This document shows, piece by piece, positions 5,923 to 9,392 of a stretch of 9,392 nt of DNA. The notes under the pieces were generated by a model that worked only from the letters and a program-made list of their open reading frames with translations, was not told the origin of the DNA and did no database searches. Source of the DNA: Acidimicrobiia bacterium UBA4744. GTDB lineage: Bacteria > Actinomycetota > Acidimicrobiia > Spongiisociales > UBA4744. Where the stretch lies: the NCBI GenBank assembly GCA_002403855.1, contig DHIO01000028.1:44045-53436 (forward strand), read 5' to 3'. The translations under genes were made by a program, and so were the position numbers. Within the stretch, counting starts at the first letter, position 1; every line of letters starts with the position of its first letter.

Positions 5923-6814
5923 TCGCTTCATCCACCAACGGTCTCACCGCCTGCATCGCCCCTTCTATGGCTCGACCGGTGGCAACAAAGGCGGCTTCAC
6001 CAACTAGATCGACCGAAGCTTCCACGTCACCACAGGAGACTGCAAAGGCAGCATCGCCATCATATCGAGTGTGGCCCGGTCGAATACAAGCAGCCACGGC
6101 ATCCTGGCTACGAACGGCCACCCGTACCAGATCGTTGCGTCCCAACCGGGCATCCGTAGCCACCACTACCAGCGTCGTATTGGTCGCCGCATCGGGAATG
6201 GCGGCCGGGGGCCCCCCGATCGGGGAACCTCCCGTCAAAGGTTCCCCTTCCAGAGTGAAGACATCACCGACGGCGTTGACAACGACCAGGGCACCGACCA
6301 GGGCATCAGCCGCCGATGAGCAGGCCGATCCCAGACCACCTTTGGTCACGGCCTCGAGGCCCCGCCATCCGGCCACCGTCGCCCCGGTACCGGCGCCGAC
6401 ATTGCCCATCTCCACGGCATCTGCGGATGCGCTTCGGAACGCAGCCGCTCCCTGTTCCGGACCGGGCCGGACGGCGGGATCGCCCATCAACAAGTCGAAG
6501 ATGACGGCGCCCGGGACGATGGGTATGGGTCCGACCGGAGTCGGGTGGCCCCTCCCCTCCCTTTCCAGTTCTGCCATCACGCCCTCAGCGGCCGCCAACC
6601 CGAAGGCGCTCCCCCCGGCCAGGAGGATTGCCTGCACGGTCTCGACTCGCATGCCCGGCGCCAGTAGGGCGGTTTCCCGACTTCCCGGCGCTGCGCCGCG
6701 GATCTCGACCGCAGCCACGTTTGGCTCCGGAACTACGACGACGGTGCACCCGGTCATGGCCACCGGATCGGTCCAGTGCCCGACCTCGATTCCGGGGATA
6801 GAGGTGATGGTCAT
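5900..6814 (-). CDS. P1 (DmpA/NylC) family self-processing aminopeptidase/amidase
   Basis: A member of peptidase family P1 (S58), N-terminal nucleophile hydrolases that cut themselves and then act as L-aminopeptidases, D-amino-acid esterases/amidases or oligomer hydrolases. In 304 residues: ITSIPGIEVGHWTD at 3-16, the typical opening; LLAGGSAFGLAAAEGV (64-79); and VGNVGAGTGAT-like EMGNVGAGTGATVAG (135-149). TNTTLVVVATDARL at 211-224 resembles the NylC processing region, so the chain is expected to be cut between N212 and T213, leaving T213 as nucleophile; that is inference from similarity. No signal peptide is seen. The ATG at 6812-6814 overlaps the alr stop in ATGA and has no clear ribosome-binding site; a GTG at 6851-6853 preceded by GAGG would add 13 non-conserved residues. 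Lying just after alr, it may handle D-alanine-containing compounds, but this is unproven. Confidence 0.93.
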   Translation of the reverse strand: MTITSIPGIEVGHWTDPVAMTGCTVVVVPEPNVAAVEIRGAAPGSRETALLAPGMRVETVQAILLAGGSAFGLAAAEGVMAELEREGRGHPTPVGPIPIVPGAVIFDLLMGDPAVRPGPEQGAAAFRSASADAVEMGNVGAGTGATVAGWRGLEAVTKGGLGSACSSAADALVGALVVVNAVGDVFTLEGEPLTGGSPIGGPPAAIPDAATNTTLVVVATDARLGRNDLVRVAVRSQDAVAACIRPGHTRYDGDAAFAVSCGDVEASVDLVGEAAFVATGRAIEGAMQAVRPLVDEANGRDTSS

Positions 6815-7911
6815 GGCAGATACCGGCGTGGCAGGCGCGGCCCGATCTGGCACACAACCTCATAGGAGATGGTGTCGAGATGTTCGGCCCACTGGTCGGC
6901 CGATACCGTCTCGGCGCCTTGCGAACCGAGGAGAACCACCTCATCGCCGACTTCCACCAGATCGTCGCCAACATCGACCACGATCTGGTCCATGGTGACT
7001 GTTCCGGCCAGAGGGTGACGCCTGCCTCCGATCAGGACTTCACCTCCGTGGGCGCCGAGTGCTCGCGGTAGACCATCGGCATATCCCACCGGGACCGTGG
7101 CCACGTGGGCCTCCTCCGGAAGGGCCTTGCGGCGCCCGTACGATGGGCGCGTGCCGGCCGGATGGCGCCGCACCATTGAGACGTGAGATACGACCTTCAT
7201 GGCCGGCCGCAGATCCAGTTCCGGAACCATCCCGGGTGCCGGGCGCTGCCCGTAGATGCCGATCCCGACCCGTACGAGATCGAGCCGCGCTTCGGGGTAG
7301 AGCAACGTCGCTGCGGTGTTGGCCGCGTGCCGCACCGGAACGTCGACCCCGACGCTGCCCAGCATCTCGATGAAGCCATTGAACGTCTCCAGCTGTTGCC
7401 GGGTGAACACCGCATCCTCTTCGGCTACCGCAAAATGGGTCCAGACGCCGCCCAGCTCCAGCCGAGGGTCGGCCACGATGGCCGCCACCAGGTCTTTGGC
7501 GTCGGCGACGGCGGCCCCGACTCGATGCATACCGGTGTCTATCTTCAGATGAACTCCCACCGGTTGGTCGGCGGCCTCACTCAACGCTCTGGCAAAACCA
7601 GCGGTGTAGACGGTAGGGATCAGATCCCATGCAACCACTTCGCCGGCGGACGGCGCAGGGGGTTCGGAGAGCAAGAGAATCGGCGCTTCGATACCGGCTT
7701 CCCGCAGCCGGACGGCCTCCTCTACCAGCGCCACCGCCAGCATGGGCGCTCCGGCCTCCAGCGCAGCTTCGGCCACCGGAACATCCCCGTGCCCGTAACC
7801 GTCGGCCTTGACGACGGCGCACAGAAGGGCCGGAGCTGCGATGCCGGCCAAGAGCCGGACATTGTGAGCAATGGCGTCCAGGTCGATCTCGACCCAAGAT
7901 GGTCTCACCAT
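6811..7911 (-). CDS. alr: Alanine racemase
   Basis: This PLP enzyme interconverts L- and D-alanine and supplies D-Ala for peptidoglycan. At 366 residues it is full length. The N-terminal barrel has AVVKADGYGHG (32-42) with the PLP lysine K35; LKIDTGMHRVG at 122-132 has K123, the position often carbamylated, and R130; and HAANTAATL (195-203). VRVGIGIYG (213-221) contacts the PLP phosphate region. The C-terminal domain has the second catalytic base, Y258 in RPSYGRR, VPVGYADGLPR (274-283), TMDQI (306-310) and ISYEV (348-352). The ATG at 7909-7911 overlaps the end of nnr by 7 bases and has AGCAGG 5 bases upstream; a GTG one codon later would give nearly the same protein. It is followed by the P1 peptidase with a 4-base overlap. 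Confidence 0.97.
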   Translation of the reverse strand: MVRPSWVEIDLDAIAHNVRLLAGIAAPALLCAVVKADGYGHGDVPVAEAALEAGAPMLAVALVEEAVRLREAGIEAPILLLSEPPAPSAGEVVAWDLIPTVYTAGFARALSEAADQPVGVHLKIDTGMHRVGAAVADAKDLVAAIVADPRLELGGVWTHFAVAEEDAVFTRQQLETFNGFIEMLGSVGVDVPVRHAANTAATLLYPEARLDLVRVGIGIYGQRPAPGMVPELDLRPAMKVVSHVSMVRRHPAGTRPSYGRRKALPEEAHVATVPVGYADGLPRALGAHGGEVLIGGRRHPLAGTVTMDQIVVDVGDDLVEVGDEVVLLGSQGAETVSADQWAEHLDTISYEVVCQIGPRLPRRYLP

Positions 7912-9314
7912 GCGAACCTGCTAATCTCGGAGGCCAGCACCTCGGCCGTCACGGTGCCACGCTCGACAATCGCCGCACCTGCCCTTCCATGCCAGTACGC
8001 GCCCGAGCGAGCCGCAGACTCGGGATCGAGCCCGCGCGCCCACAAGGCCGCCACCAGTCCCGTCAGCACATCACCCGTGCCGATGGTGGCCAGTTCTACC
8101 CCACCGCTGGTTATCGCCCACAAACCCTCCCCTGCCACGAATGTCGGCGATCCCTTGAGGAGAACGACCGCGCCGGTTGCGGCGGTCAGGTCCCGGGCGC
8201 TCTGGTAGCTCGCCTCGGTACCGGTGAGGCGGCGGAACTCACCCACGTGTGGAGTGATCAGCGTGGGGAAGGCTCTGTCAGAGAGGGTTTGGGGGCCGGC
8301 CAGGGCATTGATGCCGTCCGCATCGATGACCAGCGGGCCCTCCCAGCCTTCCAGGAGGCCCGCAACGAAGCTCTCTTGCCCGCCTCCCAGCCCCGGCCCG
8401 AGGGCGACCACGTCGTAGCGAGCCACGGTACCCAGCACAGCGGGAACATCAGCCGGAGCAAAGGAGTTTCCATCTCCGATTCCGGCCGTCATGATCTCGG
8501 CGGCCATTCCCGCGTAGAGGGGTTGGAGCGCGGCCGGACAGACAATGGTGACGGATCCCGCCCCGCCCTTCAGCGCGCTGCGAGCCGCCAGGTGGGCTGC
8601 TCCGGTCAAACCTTCCGACCCACCAACGACGGCCACCGAGCCACTCGACCATTTGTGGGCGTGTCGGTGACGCAGGGGGCGGGGGGCGTCGGATTCCTCG
8701 CACACCAGAAACTCCCCCTCGCCGCCGACGAGTCCAATATCGGAAACCTGGACCCGCCCACAGAGATCGGGCCCTTGGTTGATGAGGTGCCCGACCTTGA
8801 GGGCATGGAATGTCACAGTCCGGTCTGCGCGGAAAACCGGTCCGGCCGCCTGTCCGGTGGCCGCGTCCAGACCGCTGGGAATGTCAACTGCAAGCACCGG
8901 AACTTCCGTGGCGGCCCAGGGGGCGACCTGATCGGGAAGACCTCCGCGGAAGCCGGCGCCAAAGAGCGCGTCGATCACCAGGTCGGCCTGAGCCGGCTCC
9001 CCTAGATCCCGCACCGGCACGCCGGCCGCGAGGGCCCCTTGACACGCCCAGGCGGCGACCGCCGACTTCGGACGTGTCAGCGCACGCACCTCGACTGCTA
9101 CGCCCCGCTGCACGAGGTACCGAGCCGCTACGTACCCATCGCCCCCGTTGTTGCCCGGGCCGGCCAGTACTACCACCCGCCGACCGTAGGTGGCGCCCAT
9201 GGCCACGGCGGCCAGGGCTACGGCCAGACCGGCCCGCTCCATCAGAGTCTCGACCGGATCCGTGGCGGCGGCGTCCAGCCGCGCCGATTCCTCAGGAGTG
9301 ATGACAGGTTTCAT
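7905..9314 (-). CDS. nnr: Bifunctional NAD(P)HX epimerase / ADP-dependent NAD(P)HX dehydratase
   Basis: This fused enzyme repairs hydrated NADH and NADPH: the N-terminal domain (NnrE, YjeF_N) epimerises R- to S-NAD(P)HX and the C-terminal domain (NnrD, ribokinase-like) dehydrates the S form using ADP. In 469 residues, the epimerase covers about 1-205, with AGPGNNGGDGYVAAR at 51-65, VIDALFGAGFRG (113-124) and AVDIPSGLDA (142-151). The dehydratase covers about 215-469, with HKWSSGSVAVVGGS (220-233), LTGAAHLAARSALKGGAGSV (236-255), ALGPGLG (304-310), VIDADGINAL (329-338), ITPHVGEFRRL (353-363), LLKGS and IGTGDVLTG (411-419). The start MKPVITPEE is typical of the family. No Shine-Dalgarno site precedes it, which is unusual beside the other genes. 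It is the first complete gene of the operon seen here. Confidence 0.97.
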   Translation of the reverse strand: MKPVITPEESARLDAAATDPVETLMERAGLAVALAAVAMGATYGRRVVVLAGPGNNGGDGYVAARYLVQRGVAVEVRALTRPKSAVAAWACQGALAAGVPVRDLGEPAQADLVIDALFGAGFRGGLPDQVAPWAATEVPVLAVDIPSGLDAATGQAAGPVFRADRTVTFHALKVGHLINQGPDLCGRVQVSDIGLVGGEGEFLVCEESDAPRPLRHRHAHKWSSGSVAVVGGSEGLTGAAHLAARSALKGGAGSVTIVCPAALQPLYAGMAAEIMTAGIGDGNSFAPADVPAVLGTVARYDVVALGPGLGGGQESFVAGLLEGWEGPLVIDADGINALAGPQTLSDRAFPTLITPHVGEFRRLTGTEASYQSARDLTAATGAVVLLKGSPTFVAGEGLWAITSGGVELATIGTGDVLTGLVAALWARGLDPESAARSGAYWHGRAGAAIVERGTVTAEVLASEISRFAW

Positions 9315-9351
9315 CGAAAGACCACGGCAGGAATGCTAACGGCAGTAGGGC

Positions 9352-9365
9352 GTCGTCAGTCGTCA
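9352..9365. repeat. Tandem pair of the heptamer gtcgtca
   Basis: Two identical copies of gtcgtca lie head to tail, five bases before the AACCTG heptamers. Two copies alone could be chance, but the same 7-bp period next to the other array makes a common origin by slippage plausible. Confidence 0.5.
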
Positions 9366-9370
9366 GGCAA

Positions 9371-9391
9371 CAACCTGAAACCTGGAACCTG
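9371..9391. repeat. Three tandem heptamers, nAACCTG type, at the window edge
   Basis: The plus strand reads caacctg (9371-9377), aaacctg (9378-9384) and gaacctg (9385-9391), one heptamer in which only the first base varies. The next base, a, could begin another copy but the window ends there, so the true length of the array is unknown. Confidence 0.75.
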
Positions 9392-9392
9392 A

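Larger units (their letters stand above)
9315..9392. other. Non-coding edge upstream of nnr
   Basis: No gene can be supported in these 78 bases. In the nnr direction there is TAGCAT (plus-strand 9333-9338) 18 bases before the start codon, which might act as a -10 box and give a very short leader, but no matching -35 at normal spacing is seen. The rest is made of short heptamer repeats. In related genomes acpS or glmS often lies further upstream, but nothing of them is visible. Confidence 0.5.

Noticed and set aside
5799..6998. 399-codon plus-strand open frame opposite the P1 peptidase
   Set aside because: The product is a low-complexity Ala/Thr/Ser/Pro/Arg mixture with no domain; it reflects codon bias of the minus-strand gene.
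7183..9005. Two long plus-strand open frames opposite alr and nnr
   Set aside because: These are shadows of GC-rich coding DNA: the minus-strand proteins are complete and carry all catalytic motifs, and the plus-strand products resemble nothing.

Overview
The window is a high-GC, tightly packed bacterial housekeeping region. Every supported gene lies on the minus strand, so transcription runs from the right edge to the left. The order nnr - alr - tsaE - tsaB - rimI - tsaD - groES - groEL is the arrangement known from Actinomycetota (for example the alr-tsaE-tsaB-rimI-tsaD-groES-groEL1 run of mycobacteria). That order, the high GC and two CIRCE operators before groES point to an actinobacterium, possibly outside the classical genera (an acidimicrobiia-like lineage is a guess).

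Right part (about 9392 down to 5296): a short non-coding edge with heptamer tandem repeats is followed by nnr (bifunctional NAD(P)HX epimerase/dehydratase), alr (alanine racemase), a P1-family self-processing aminopeptidase/amidase, and a family 4 iron-sulfur uracil-DNA glycosylase that ends in a probable sliding-clamp-binding peptide.

Middle (5299 down to 2630): tsaE, tsaB, rimI and tsaD. TsaB, TsaD and TsaE make the threonylcarbamoyl transfer complex for t6A37 of ANN-decoding tRNAs; RimI acetylates the N-terminal alanine of ribosomal protein S18. TsaC/Sua5, which makes the substrate threonylcarbamoyl-AMP, is not in the window.

Left part (2630 down to 1): a site-2-type membrane metalloprotease with two CBS domains, a DUF1295 membrane protein, and then a separate heat-shock unit, groES-groEL, behind a 112-bp intergenic region with two tandem CIRCE sites. 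groEL runs off the left edge after 88 complete codons.

From nnr to the DUF1295 gene the genes overlap by 1 to about 25 bases or are separated by at most 44 bases, and several junctions are ATGA. They look like one long translationally coupled operon. No mobile element, CRISPR array, RNA gene or defence system was seen. The region is mostly conserved core genome; the less ordinary points are the clamp motif on the glycosylase, the P1 peptidase next to alr, the protease/DUF1295 pair between tsaD and groES, and the repeats at the right edge.
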